This document shows positions 35,073 through 42,969 of a DNA stretch of 64,000 nucleotides, piece by piece. The notes beneath the pieces are model-generated. The model ran no database searches. It was not told the DNA's origin and saw nothing but the letters and a program-made list of their open reading frames with translations. Where the stretch lies: contig OZ241740.1 of assembly GCA_965200975.1 (NCBI GenBank), positions 62,001 through 126,000 of the forward strand, read 5' to 3'. The DNA is from S5-327 sp965200975. GTDB lineage: Bacteria; Chloroflexota; Dehalococcoidia; Lucifugimonadales; Australimonadaceae. Positions within the stretch are counted from its first letter, which is position 1. Each line of letters starts with the position of its first letter. Both the position numbers and the translations under genes were made by a program.

Positions 35073-35297
35073 ACTGACGCCCGCGGTACCACCCTACTTC
35101 CCCGGACTGCGTCCGGAGCAACTCAACCTGCGCGGTATCGGCGCGCGCCGCCTGCCCTACTCCCACGTTCAGGCAAGCCGCTCGGGGACGAGTTCAGGAG
35201 GGCTTGTTCCGCCGCCGGCCTTTCACCATTCGCCGGCTCGCTGGGGCGCGCTGACTCCCTACTACTTCCCTTCTCAGCGGACAACTATTCGGGAACG
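35073..35297 (-). promoter_or_regulatory. T-box riboswitch leader of the ilv-leu operon
   Basis: The minus strand carries the T-box core AGGGTGGTACCGCGG (35081-35095), which pairs with the uncharged tRNA 3' end. Stem I starts with CCGCT (35276-35280) paired to AGCGG (35178-35182). It contains the AGUAGUA/GAA internal loop and a GGUGAAAG distal loop. The specifier is tentatively CUC (Leu) at 35198-35200, just before the conserved GAA; CUC also occurs just after it. A leucine specifier fits an operon holding ilvBNC and leuACDB, as in the Bacillus ilv-leu operon. Uncharged tRNA-Leu would stabilise the antiterminator and switch the operon on. Confidence 0.88.
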
Positions 35298-35303
35298 TTA
35301 TTT

Positions 35304-35332
35304 ACTCTACCACGACTCCTGCGTATCGTCAA
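35304..35332 (-). promoter_or_regulatory. Promoter of the ilv-leu operon
   Basis: Minus strand -35 TTGACG (35327-35332) and -10 TAGAGT (35304-35309), spaced by exactly 17 bases. Start of transcription would be near 35297, about 17 bases before stem I of the T-box. Confidence 0.75.
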
Positions 35333-35390
35333 ACGAGCTCGCAGAGTCGGAACAGTTCAACCGTTCTACTGCGTCGACTGCGACCGAGCG

Positions 35391-35792
35391 TCAACGGCAT
35401 CCGCAAACGACGCCGCTGCCCATCGCCGCCGCCCCGGAGCCGTGCGTCAGATAGCCGTCGCGACGCCACCAGTCCAGCCCGCCGATCAGCTCGCGCACCT
35501 GAAAACCGAGCGTGAGCAGCTTTAGCGCCGTTTTCGTAGACGCATTGCATCCGATGCCGTCGCAGTAGCAGACGTAGAGCTTCGACCTGTCGAGCGCCTC
35601 TGTCGTGTCTGCGCTGATGCTCCTGTGGGGAAGGCTCATGGCTCCCGGAATGTGTTCGTTCGCATACGCGTCCGCGGAGCGTCCGTCCACTACCTCGATA
35701 GGCTCGCCCCTACCCAGAGCTTCGTAAAGATCCGCCGAGTCCATTTCGTAGGCGAGCTTGCTCTGGTAATAGTTCATCTGATCGATGCTCAC
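35391..35792 (-). CDS. Rhodanese-like sulfurtransferase domain protein
   Basis: A single-domain rhodanese of 133 residues. The substrate-binding N-terminal part contains VVDGRSADAYANEHIPGAMSLP, and the active-site loop is YCDGIGCNAS, with the catalytic Cys at the loop start. The C-terminus GVVCGCR adds two further cysteines, which might bind metal or relay sulfur. No partner gene is evident; it is transcribed toward the ilv-leu promoter region. Confidence 0.85.
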   Translation of the reverse strand: MSIDQMNYYQSKLAYEMDSADLYEALGRGEPIEVVDGRSADAYANEHIPGAMSLPHRSISADTTEALDRSKLYVCYCDGIGCNASTKTALKLLTLGFQVRELIGGLDWWRRDGYLTHGSGAAAMGSGVVCGCR

Positions 35793-35893
35793 GCCGCCCC
35801 CTCTCCCCGCTCCTCATTACGCTCCCTTGCCTGCTCCCCGACCATGCTTATTCTACAATGCCCTCGCCTCCCCCCTCCGACGAGGCCGAAATT

Positions 35894-35950
35894 CCCCAGG
35901 GGGTCTGGGGGAGCGAACGCTCTCCCAGTTGCGCCCCAGCACTGACGCCC
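35894..35950 (+). repeat. REP-like palindromic repeat, copy A
   Basis: Shares a stretch of 35 identical bases with copy B at 41454 and about 20 with copy C at 53031. The core forms a hairpin CTGGGGGAGCG-aa-CGCTCTCCCAG (one G-T pair). It lies between the rhodanese start and the 3' end of the frameshifted Panacea gene. Confidence 0.7.
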
Positions 35951-36001
35951 CTCCCACACTCGCCCGCTACCGCCCCGCGAACTCTGCCGAATTCGGCTCG
36001 C

Positions 36002-36603
36002 CTAGGGGCGATAGACCGCAGGAGCCTCCGCAGCCTCGCCAATGTTGGCGATAATCAAATCCGGCCCGCCGTTGATCTCTTGCAGCGAGCGGAATCCCTC
36101 CTTGGCCGCCTCCTGGAGGTGCGCCTCCCAATCAGCCTGGGCTCCGGCGAGCGCAGGCGCGGTCTGCTCCATTTCGATTAGCTCGTACTGCCGGGCGCTC
36201 TTGAAAGGCTTGGTCCGCTTGGACGCTGCGACCAGTTGCTGGAGCGTCAGCTTCCCGTAGACGCCAATCACGCCATCGAGGATGTGCTCCGCCTCCGGAT
36301 CCAGCGGCTCGCAGCGAGCATCTCCCGCCGCGTACTTCGACGTAATCCCTCCGTAGATGTTGGGCGCTTCCTCGACGCGGATGCGGTTGGCGTTCGCCAG
36401 AGCCTGCGCCTCGGCAACGATCCCGTGGCTCACAGCGTTGGGGCCATAGTGGTCCCACGCATAGCGAAACCCTGTTATCGTGCAGCCGTAGTGCTGGAGT
36501 GCTCGTAGTCGGCCAGGTAGACGAGTTTGACGAGGGCCGTACTGACTACCGGCCGCCCCATCCGTTCCAGCACTCGCATAATCAGCCGTCGCCGACGTTC
36601 CAT
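36002..36603 (-). pseudogene. SocA/Panacea-type antitoxin-like gene, frameshifted
   Basis: The N-terminal piece (from ATG 36603) reads MRVLERMGRPVVSTALVKLVYLADYEHSS and then stops after a few codons. The next frame continues GCTITGFRYAWDHYGPNAVSHGIV to 36002. Together they give the typical order of the Panacea (SocA-like, formerly DUF4065) domain, about 200 residues. The frames join near 36488 if one base is added. Panacea proteins usually act as antitoxin chaperones beside a toxin gene, but no toxin is adjacent. A promoter-like TTGACA lies upstream. It may be a recent pseudogene or a sequencing error. Confidence 0.65.
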
Positions 36604-36646
36604 GATCTTCTGTCCGCCCTTCGCTAGTGCTGTCGCGTATTTGAGT

Positions 36647-36675
36647 GTTCTATAGACGTTTCCCCGCTCTGTCAA
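36647..36675 (-). promoter_or_regulatory. Promoter of the Panacea-type gene
   Basis: Minus strand -35 TTGACA (36670-36675), with -10 candidates TAGAAC at 17 bases or TATAGA at 15 bases. Both are within the gap before the ATG at 36603. Confidence 0.45.
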
Positions 36676-36767
36676 CGCGCCAATGGCGCGACGGAAGAGC
36701 CCATCCGTGCGCCGGGCGGTGGCGCGCACCGCACGGAACGCGGTAGCCTTGCCGTGGAGGGACTCGC

Positions 36768-37562
36768 ATGCTCGACCGGCTCAACGAAAAGCTCAGGCGC
36801 CTGCGCGACAGCGGACGCGTCGGGGTCGCGCCGTATGTAACGATCGGCCTGCCCAGCATCGAGGAGACGCTGGCCATCGTGCCCGCCATCGAGGCTGCGG
36901 GCTCCGACATCATCGAGCTTGGCGTTCCCTACAGCGACCCGCTCGCCGACGGCCCGACGGTGCAGGCTGCAAGCTACCGCGCGCTCTCCAATGGCGTCGA
37001 CTCCCGCGCGTGCATCGAAACCGTGCGCCGGCTGCGTGAAAACGGCGTGGCGCTGCCGCTCATCTTTATGGGGTACTACAACCCCATCCTCAGCTACGGC
37101 GTCGAGGCGTACGCGAACGACTGCGCCGGCGCCGGCGTCGACGCTCTTATCGTTCCCGACCTTCCGCCGGAAGAGGCCGGCCCCTTGCGCGACGCCTTGC
37201 GCCGGCGCGGGCTGGGACTCGTCAGTTTCGCGGCGCCGACCTGCACCGACGCGCGCCTGGCGATTGCGACGCAGGAGGCTGACGGGTTCGTCTACTGCGC
37301 CAGTGTCGCCGGCGTCACGGGAGCGCGGGCCGACCTCCCGCCGGATCTGCCCGGGTTCATCGCGCGCGTCCGCAGGCACACGAGCCTGCCTCTCGCGGTG
37401 GGGTTCGGCGTCTCCGAGCGGCGGCACATCGAGACGGTCGGCGAGGTCGCCGACATCGCGGCTGTGGGAAGCGCGCTCATCAGCGTGATAGACTCGTCGC
37501 CGCCCGGCGAGGCTGCGGCGCGGGCCGGCGCCTTCGTTGCAGGGCTTGCCGGCAACGCGTAA
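36768..37562 (+). CDS. trpA: Tryptophan synthase alpha chain
   Basis: Cleaves indole-3-glycerol phosphate to indole for the beta subunit. The 264-residue protein has the catalytic Glu/Asp in IIELGVPYSDPLADGPTVQ, the conserved YYNPILSYG, IVPDLPPEEA and the phosphate-binding GFGVSERRH. The ATG follows GGAGGG by seven bases. trpB is not next to it: a broken minus-strand gene lies upstream. trpA therefore heads a mixed aromatic block. Confidence 0.96.
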   Translation: MLDRLNEKLRRLRDSGRVGVAPYVTIGLPSIEETLAIVPAIEAAGSDIIELGVPYSDPLADGPTVQAASYRALSNGVDSRACIETVRRLRENGVALPLIFMGYYNPILSYGVEAYANDCAGAGVDALIVPDLPPEEAGPLRDALRRRGLGLVSFAAPTCTDARLAIATQEADGFVYCASVAGVTGARADLPPDLPGFIARVRRHTSLPLAVGFGVSERRHIETVGEVADIAAVGSALISVIDSSPPGEAAARAGAFVAGLAGNA

Positions 37563-37604
37563 GCGTCCCGTCCGGCTATCCGGCGCCGGAGCGGAGCTCG
37601 CCGC

Positions 37605-37973
37605 ATGACGCACACCCTAGGACTGCGCGGGGCAACCACCGCAGACGCGAATACCCCCGAGGCTATTCTCGACGCCACAGAAGAGCTGTTGCGCGAGATA
37701 GCTGCAGCGAACAGCCTTGCGGAAATCGACATCGGCGCGGTATTCTTTACTGTAACCGACGACCTGAATGCGGAGTTCCCGGCCAAGGCGGCGCGCGTTC
37801 GACTGGGCTGGCAAGAGACCGCGCTGATGGACAGCATCGAAATCCCGGCGCCCGGCGCTCCAAAGTCGGTAATCCGGACGCTGCTGCTCATCAACACCGA
37901 CAAGCAGAAGCACGAACTCCGGCACGTCTACCTTAAGGGCGCCCGCGGGCTGCGGGCCCCGCAGAACGATTGA
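37605..37973 (+). CDS. aroH: Monofunctional chorismate mutase, AroH type
   Basis: A 122-residue AroH-class enzyme converting chorismate to prephenate. The N-terminal GLRGATTAD (active-site Arg7-type), a long helix SPEAI-like NTPEAILDATEELL, VFFTVTDDLNAEFPAKAAR and the C-terminal RHVYLKGARGLR match the trimeric Bacillus-type fold. It follows trpA by 42 bases and precedes DAHP synthase, forming a shikimate/aromatic cluster. Confidence 0.94.
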   Translation: MTHTLGLRGATTADANTPEAILDATEELLREIAAANSLAEIDIGAVFFTVTDDLNAEFPAKAARVRLGWQETALMDSIEIPAPGAPKSVIRTLLLINTDKQKHELRHVYLKGARGLRAPQND

Positions 37974-38168
37974 ACCGACGGAACCGGCGGAAACTATGCG
38001 CGCAACCAATACCGGCGAACCCCGCAGCTACGGCCCCCGGGCCGCCGGCCCCGCACGGCGCTCCCCGCTGTTCACGAGGCGCGGCGCGGCCAGTTCGTCC
38101 TATCGCTAGGACGACTCTCCGCTCTCTTCCGCGCTTCAGCAACACGATTCACGAAAGGGGATAGCGTC

Positions 38169-39230
38169 GTGGCGCAATCGATTAGCGACCTCCATATTCA
38201 GCGGTTCGACCCGCTCATCGCACCCGAAGACCTTCAACGGAAGCTGCCGCTCCCGGCGGCAAGCGCCCGCTTCATCGCCGGCGGACGCGAGCAGGTGCAG
38301 CGCATCCTCGCCGGCGACGACCCGCGCCTGCTCGTCATCGTGGGGCCCTGCTCCATCCACGATGAGAAGGCCGCCCTCGAATACGCCGCCAACCTCAAGG
38401 CGACCGCCGACCGCGTGCACGAAAACGTGCTCGCCCTTATGCGGGTCTACTTCGAGAAGCCCCGCACCTCGCTCGGATGGAAGGGCTTCATCAACGACCC
38501 CAATCTGGACGGCTCGTTCGACATCTCGAGCGGGCTCTACCGCGCCCGGAAGCTGCTCCTGCAGCTGGCGGATATGGGAGTGCTCGCCGCCACGGAGTTC
38601 CTCGACCCCATCACGCCCCAGTACACCGCCGACCTCATCGCATGGGCGGCGATCGGCGCCCGCACTACCGAGAGCCAGACCCATCGCGAGATGGCCAGCG
38701 GACTCTCCATGCCCGTCGGCTTCAAGAACGGCACCGACGGCAACTCCCAGATCGCCATCGACGCCATGAAGACCGCGCGCGCTCCTCACGCCTTTCTCGG
38801 CATCGACCGCCAGGGACGCACCTGCGTCGTCCACACCGAGGGCAACCCCTACGGCCACCTCATCCTCCGCGGCGGCACAGGAGGCCCCAATTACGCCGAG
38901 ACCAGCGTCCGCGACGTCCAGCGCAAGCTCTCCTCGCTCAACCTCCCTTCCCGCATAATGGTCGACTGCTCCCACGCGAACTCGGAGAAAGACCACACTC
39001 GCCAGACCATCGCCTTCCGCGACGTCGTCGAGCAGCGCCGCGCAGGCAACGACCAGCTCGTGGGGCTGATGGTCGAGAGCCACCTCAACCCCGGACGCCA
39101 GGAGCTTGGCGACGACCCCGCGCATCTGGACTACGGAGTCTCGATTACCGACGCGTGCATCGGGTGGGACGAGACCGAGGCCATCCTTGCGGAGGCCTCC
39201 GAGCGCCTCGCCGCCGAGCCGGCGGTCTGA
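38169..39230 (+). CDS. aroG: 3-deoxy-D-arabino-heptulosonate-7-phosphate synthase (AroG/AroF class)
   Basis: First step of the shikimate pathway. The 353-residue protein belongs to the class I alpha (E. coli AroFGH-like) type: VIVGPCSIHD, MRVYFEKPRTSLGWKGFIND, FLDPITPQY, SGLSMPVGFKNGTDGN, the metal His in MVDCSHANS and LGDDPAHLDYGVSITDACIGW. GTG start at 38169 with AAGGGG upstream. A 195-base gap from aroH holds a small inverted repeat (38096-38113) and a short open frame but no convincing attenuator. Confidence 0.95.
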   Translation: MAQSISDLHIQRFDPLIAPEDLQRKLPLPAASARFIAGGREQVQRILAGDDPRLLVIVGPCSIHDEKAALEYAANLKATADRVHENVLALMRVYFEKPRTSLGWKGFINDPNLDGSFDISSGLYRARKLLLQLADMGVLAATEFLDPITPQYTADLIAWAAIGARTTESQTHREMASGLSMPVGFKNGTDGNSQIAIDAMKTARAPHAFLGIDRQGRTCVVHTEGNPYGHLILRGGTGGPNYAETSVRDVQRKLSSLNLPSRIMVDCSHANSEKDHTRQTIAFRDVVEQRRAGNDQLVGLMVESHLNPGRQELGDDPAHLDYGVSITDACIGWDETEAILAEASERLAAEPAV

Positions 39231-39250
39231 ACTAGCTGGAGGGCGGGCCT

Positions 39251-40201
39251 GTGACCGGCCTCCGCGAGGAGCTCAGCGCGCGCCGCTCCGCCGGGCCGGC
39301 GGCCATCGCGTTCGGCGTGTTCGACGGCGTCCACCTCGGACACCGGCATGTGCTGCGCAAGCTGGCGGACGACGCCCGCGACCGCGGCCTGGCGCCGGTC
39401 GTCGTCACCCCTGCGAACCATCCCCTCTCGGTGCTGCGCCCCAACGCAGAGTTGCGCTTGCTCACGTCTCTCCGCGAGCGGCTGGAGCTCCTGCGGCAAG
39501 CAGGCCCTGCAGAGATCGTTCCCATCACGTTCACACGCGACGTGTCCCTCCTGAGCGCGCGGGACTTTATGCGCGCGCTCAAGGACTGCCTGCAGATCGA
39601 GCATTTCGTGGCCGGAGCGGACTTCGCGCTCGGACACAACCGCGAGGGAACGATGCCCGTGCTCGCCGCCCTGGGGAAGGAGATTGGCTACACCATCGAG
39701 GCTGCCGGACACTTCCTGCTCGACAGCATGCCCGTCAGCAGCACCGCCGTCCGCAAGGCGCTGCAGAGCGGCGACATCGCCCTTGCGCGCCGACTGCTTG
39801 GCCGGCCTTTCGCGCTCGACGGCCCCGTGATAGAGGGCGAAGGGCGCGGCGGCGGACTCCTCGGCTACCCCACAGCCAACATCGGAGTCGGCCCGCTGCA
39901 GGCGCTCCCCGCCGACGGCGTCTACGCAGCGCGCCTCCGCGTCGGCGACCGCAGCCTCCCCGCCGCCGCCAGCATCGGCTCGAAACCCACCTTCCACGAC
40001 GGGGGCCCCACAGTGGTCGAGGCGTTCGTCATCGACTTCGACGGCAACCTGTACGATGAGCATGTGAAGCTCGAGTTCGTGCAGCGCTTGCGAGGACAGG
40101 AAAAATTCGAGTCGCCCGAAGCGCTCGTCGCCCGCATCGAGGACGACGTCGCCGAGACGCGGCGCATCCTCGCCGAAGCGCAGCCCGCACAGGACGGTTA
40201 G
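39251..40201 (+). CDS. ribF: Bifunctional riboflavin kinase/FMN adenylyltransferase
   Basis: Makes FMN and FAD from riboflavin. The 316-residue protein has the N-terminal adenylyltransferase motif FGVFDGVHLGHRHVL (residues 19-33), SSTAVRKALQSGDI and the C-terminal riboflavin-kinase GRPFALDGPVIEGEGRG then GYPTANI. Starts at GTG 39251 behind GGAGGG, and stops two bases before the tyrS ATG. Confidence 0.95.
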   Translation: MTGLREELSARRSAGPAAIAFGVFDGVHLGHRHVLRKLADDARDRGLAPVVVTPANHPLSVLRPNAELRLLTSLRERLELLRQAGPAEIVPITFTRDVSLLSARDFMRALKDCLQIEHFVAGADFALGHNREGTMPVLAALGKEIGYTIEAAGHFLLDSMPVSSTAVRKALQSGDIALARRLLGRPFALDGPVIEGEGRGGGLLGYPTANIGVGPLQALPADGVYAARLRVGDRSLPAAASIGSKPTFHDGGPTVVEAFVIDFDGNLYDEHVKLEFVQRLRGQEKFESPEALVARIEDDVAETRRILAEAQPAQDG

Positions 40202-40203
40202 CC

Positions 40204-41436
40204 ATGCCTCTCCTCGACTCCGAAACGCTCAACCGCGTCGTCAAGCGCGGCGTCGCCGAAATCATCCCCGAGGCGGAGTTCATCGCCCGCCTGCAGGAGG
40301 GCAAACCCCTCCGCCTCAAGATGGGGTTCGATCCCAGCCGGCCCGACCTGCACCTCGGCCACGTCGTCGGGCTCCGCAAACTCCGCCAGCTTCAGGACCT
40401 CGGCCACGAGCTCATCCTCATCGTGGGCGACTGGACCGCCCAGATCGGCGACCCCTCCGGACAGTCGGACACCCGGACGATGCTCGACGCCGCGCAGGTG
40501 CAGGAGAACGCGGAAACGTATATGCGCCAGTTCTTCCATGTCGTCGACCCCGGCAAAACGCGGGCGGTTTACCAGAGCGAGTGGTTCGGCAAGTTCTCGC
40601 TCGCCGACGTTATCCGGCTCACCTCGCGCTTCACCGTCAATCAGTTCCTGCACCGCGACGACTTTGCGCAGCGCTACGCCGCGCAGCGCCCCATCGCCGT
40701 AACCGAACTGCTCTACCCCCTGCTGCAGGCGTACGACTCCGTCGCCATCGAGGCCGACGTCGAGTTCGGCGGAACCGACCAGCTCTTCAACCTGCTCGTC
40801 GGGCGCGAGCTGCAAGCCAGGGTGGGGCAGCGTCCCCAAATAGTCTTCACGATGCCCATCCTGCCGGGAGTCGACGGCGTGCGGCGTATGGGCAAGTCGC
40901 TCGGAAACTACATCGCCATCGAAGACACGCCGGCCGATATGTTCGGCAAGATAATGTCGCTCCCCGACGATGTCGTCCCGCTCTACTTCGAGCTACTCAC
41001 CGACGCCCCGGACGAAGAGATCGCAGCCATCCGCAGCGCCGTCGAAGAGCGCGCAACCAACCCGATGGAGCTGAAGAAGCGGCTGGGCGAGGAGATGGTC
41101 GCCGCGTTTCACTCCCCCGCCGACGCCGCAGTCGCGCGCGCCGAGTTCGAGCGCGTATTTCAGCAGCGCGCGGCGCCGTCGAGCGTGCCGGAGTTCGCAG
41201 TCGGCCCCGGAACCGACGGAGTCGAGGAGGCCGACGCCGACGGTTTCGCAGCCGACCTCTCGCGCCTGATCGTCGCGCTGGGGCTTGCGGCGAGCCGCAG
41301 CGAAGCGCGGCGCCTCCTGCGGCAGAACGCCGTGCAGATCGACGGCGAGCGCCCGGAGGGCGAGCGCGTCCGCGCGGCGTACGGCGCCGTCATCCGCGTC
41401 GGCAGCCGCCGCTACCTCCGCCTCATCCGCGCATAG
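40204..41436 (+). CDS. tyrS: Tyrosyl-tRNA synthetase
   Basis: Class I synthetase of 410 residues. The HIGH-type motif is HLGH within DPSRPDLHLGHVVGL, and the KMSKS-type loop is RRMGKSLGN. A C-terminal S4-like RNA-binding domain covers the last 70 residues or so. No T-box or leader can exist upstream because ribF ends two bases before it. The set of motifs fits the TyrZ-like group rather than TyrS of E. coli. Confidence 0.95.
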   Translation: MPLLDSETLNRVVKRGVAEIIPEAEFIARLQEGKPLRLKMGFDPSRPDLHLGHVVGLRKLRQLQDLGHELILIVGDWTAQIGDPSGQSDTRTMLDAAQVQENAETYMRQFFHVVDPGKTRAVYQSEWFGKFSLADVIRLTSRFTVNQFLHRDDFAQRYAAQRPIAVTELLYPLLQAYDSVAIEADVEFGGTDQLFNLLVGRELQARVGQRPQIVFTMPILPGVDGVRRMGKSLGNYIAIEDTPADMFGKIMSLPDDVVPLYFELLTDAPDEEIAAIRSAVEERATNPMELKKRLGEEMVAAFHSPADAAVARAEFERVFQQRAAPSSVPEFAVGPGTDGVEEADADGFAADLSRLIVALGLAASRSEARRLLRQNAVQIDGERPEGERVRAAYGAVIRVGSRRYLRLIRA

Positions 41437-41453
41437 CTCCCGCCCTTATCTCT

Positions 41454-41510
41454 CCCCAGGGGGTCTGGGGGAGCGAACGCTCTCCCAGCAGCGCCCCAGC
41501 GCTCACGCCC
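41454..41510 (+). repeat. REP-like palindromic repeat, copy B
   Basis: Near-identical to copy A. The core hairpin is followed by a second small inverted region AGCGCCCCAGCGCT. It lies 18 bases after the tyrS stop, before the Rieske gene, and could serve as the tyrS 3'-end structure. Confidence 0.7.
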
Positions 41511-41595
41511 CACACACATCTGATGCGAGCGCTGCTTGCCGTCTGCGGGCGGGCGGCGTATCGTCGCACCGATACGCTCCGCGTGAGGTGAAGCC

Positions 41596-42768
41596 ATGCT
41601 GACCCAGGAAGAGAACGACCTGCTGACCCGCGTCGGGCCCGGCACTCCCGGTGGGGAGCTGCTCCGGCGCTACTGGCACCCCATCAGCCTCGCGCGCGAC
41701 TTGACGCCCGAAACGCCCACCAAGGCCGTCCGCGTCCTGGGCGAGGACTTGGTTCTGTTCCTCGACAAATCGGGGCGCATCGGGCTACTTGCCGACCACT
41801 GCGCCCACCGCAGCGCGTCGCTCGTCTACGGACGCGTCGAGGAGCGCGGCATCTCCTGCGCCTACCACGGCTGGCTGTACGACTGCGACGGCAACATCCT
41901 CGAAACGCCGCCGGAGAAGAACGAGGCCATCATCCGCTCGGTGAAGCAGACGGCCTACAAGGCTATCGCCCACATCGGCATGATCTTCGCCTATATGGGC
42001 CCCGATCCCGCGCCGCCCCTGCCCCCCTACGACACGATGTTCCGCAAGGACGGCACGCGCATGGTGCGCCTCCACGCTCCGCTCGACTGCAACTGGTTCC
42101 AGGCCATGGAGAACTCGATGGACCCGGCGCACCTGCAGGTGCTCCACCAGGAGTTCATCGGCAGGGGCCGCCGCGAGCCGGTCAACACGACCCGCGGGTA
42201 CACCGACGACGTCGATCATTTCGAGTTCTATATGACCGATTACGGCGGGCTGATGAAGAAGCGCACCTACAAGAACGGGATGATCGACGAACACCCCGTG
42301 CTCTTCCCGAACATCCTGCGCCAGGGCTCCAGCTCGCAGTTCCGGACGCCTATCGACGACACCCACACCCTGCATATCCGCATGCACTTCTACCCGAACG
42401 AGGACGGCTCAGAAGACCCCCGCGCGTTCGACCCCGAAATACAGATCGACCCGCCCAACAAGGAAGACCCCGACAAGCAGCACCCGTTCACTAAGTTCAT
42501 CCTCCGCGACGTCAACGCGCAAGACCAGATGGCCTGGGAGACCCAGGGCCCCATCACCGACCGCAGCGTGGAGCACCTGAGCTACTCCGACCGGGGCGTC
42601 GTGATGCTCCGCCGCGTCGTGAAGGAGCAGATCGAGCGCGTGCAGCGCGGTGAAGACCCCATCGGCGTCTTCCGCGACCCTGACCACCCGATCATCGACA
42701 CCAACGTCGACGAGGGCGTCGCGCAGATCAGCCGCGACCGCTCTCCTGAGGCGCGGGTGGCGACCTAA
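41596..42768 (+). CDS. Rieske [2Fe-2S] aromatic-ring-hydroxylating-type oxygenase
   Basis: Intact alpha-subunit-like oxygenase of 390 residues. Rieske cluster ligands CAHR and CAYHGW (about residues 71-94) are present, and the non-haem iron site is NSMDPAHLQVLH. It begins MLTQEENDLLTRVGPGTPGG, matching the N-terminus reconstructed for the broken paralogue at 7327-8596. It resembles the phenoxybenzoate-dioxygenase-like group. No reductase or ferredoxin partner is adjacent, so electrons must come from genes elsewhere. Substrate unknown. Confidence 0.88.
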   Translation: MLTQEENDLLTRVGPGTPGGELLRRYWHPISLARDLTPETPTKAVRVLGEDLVLFLDKSGRIGLLADHCAHRSASLVYGRVEERGISCAYHGWLYDCDGNILETPPEKNEAIIRSVKQTAYKAIAHIGMIFAYMGPDPAPPLPPYDTMFRKDGTRMVRLHAPLDCNWFQAMENSMDPAHLQVLHQEFIGRGRREPVNTTRGYTDDVDHFEFYMTDYGGLMKKRTYKNGMIDEHPVLFPNILRQGSSSQFRTPIDDTHTLHIRMHFYPNEDGSEDPRAFDPEIQIDPPNKEDPDKQHPFTKFILRDVNAQDQMAWETQGPITDRSVEHLSYSDRGVVMLRRVVKEQIERVQRGEDPIGVFRDPDHPIIDTNVDEGVAQISRDRSPEARVAT

Positions 42769-42785
42769 GCGCAACGCAGTCCACA

Positions 42786-42866
42786 CGGATTGAGGGGGAG
42801 TCCGCTCCCCTCGATCCGCCTCAGGATGGGGGTAGGCTTCGCAGGGCGTAGACCTACAGCATCCTG
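42786..42866 (+). terminator. Two hairpins downstream of the Rieske gene
   Basis: First hairpin 42786-42818 (cggat-tg-aggggGAG with ctcccct-cg-atccg). Second, a two-tier stem CAGGATG/CATCCTG (42822-42828 with 42860-42866) enclosing GTAGG/CCTAC. No T-run follows. They lie between the Rieske stop and the dnaE promoter and may form the Rieske 3' end. Confidence 0.45.
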
Positions 42867-42931
42867 TGCGCAAGGCGGCTTGGCGCCGTAAATGTTGGGT
42901 TTTCGCCTTGGTGCGGGGCTTGCCTCGCCCC

Positions 42932-42937
42932 CTATAA
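42932..42937 (+). promoter_or_regulatory. -10 element of dnaE
   Basis: A perfect TATAAT. The nearest -35-like TTGGTG is 19 bases upstream. It predicts a leader of about 27 bases before the dnaE ATG at 42970, which supports that start over earlier in-frame codons. Confidence 0.5.
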
Positions 42938-42969
42938 TGGCACAATCCCGCTTTTCCGGATTCCCGCCT

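Noticed and set aside
37995..38109. Leader peptide or attenuator before DAHP synthase
   Set aside because: The 37-codon frame has only two Tyr and one Phe, scattered, and no terminator with a T-run follows the small inverted repeat.
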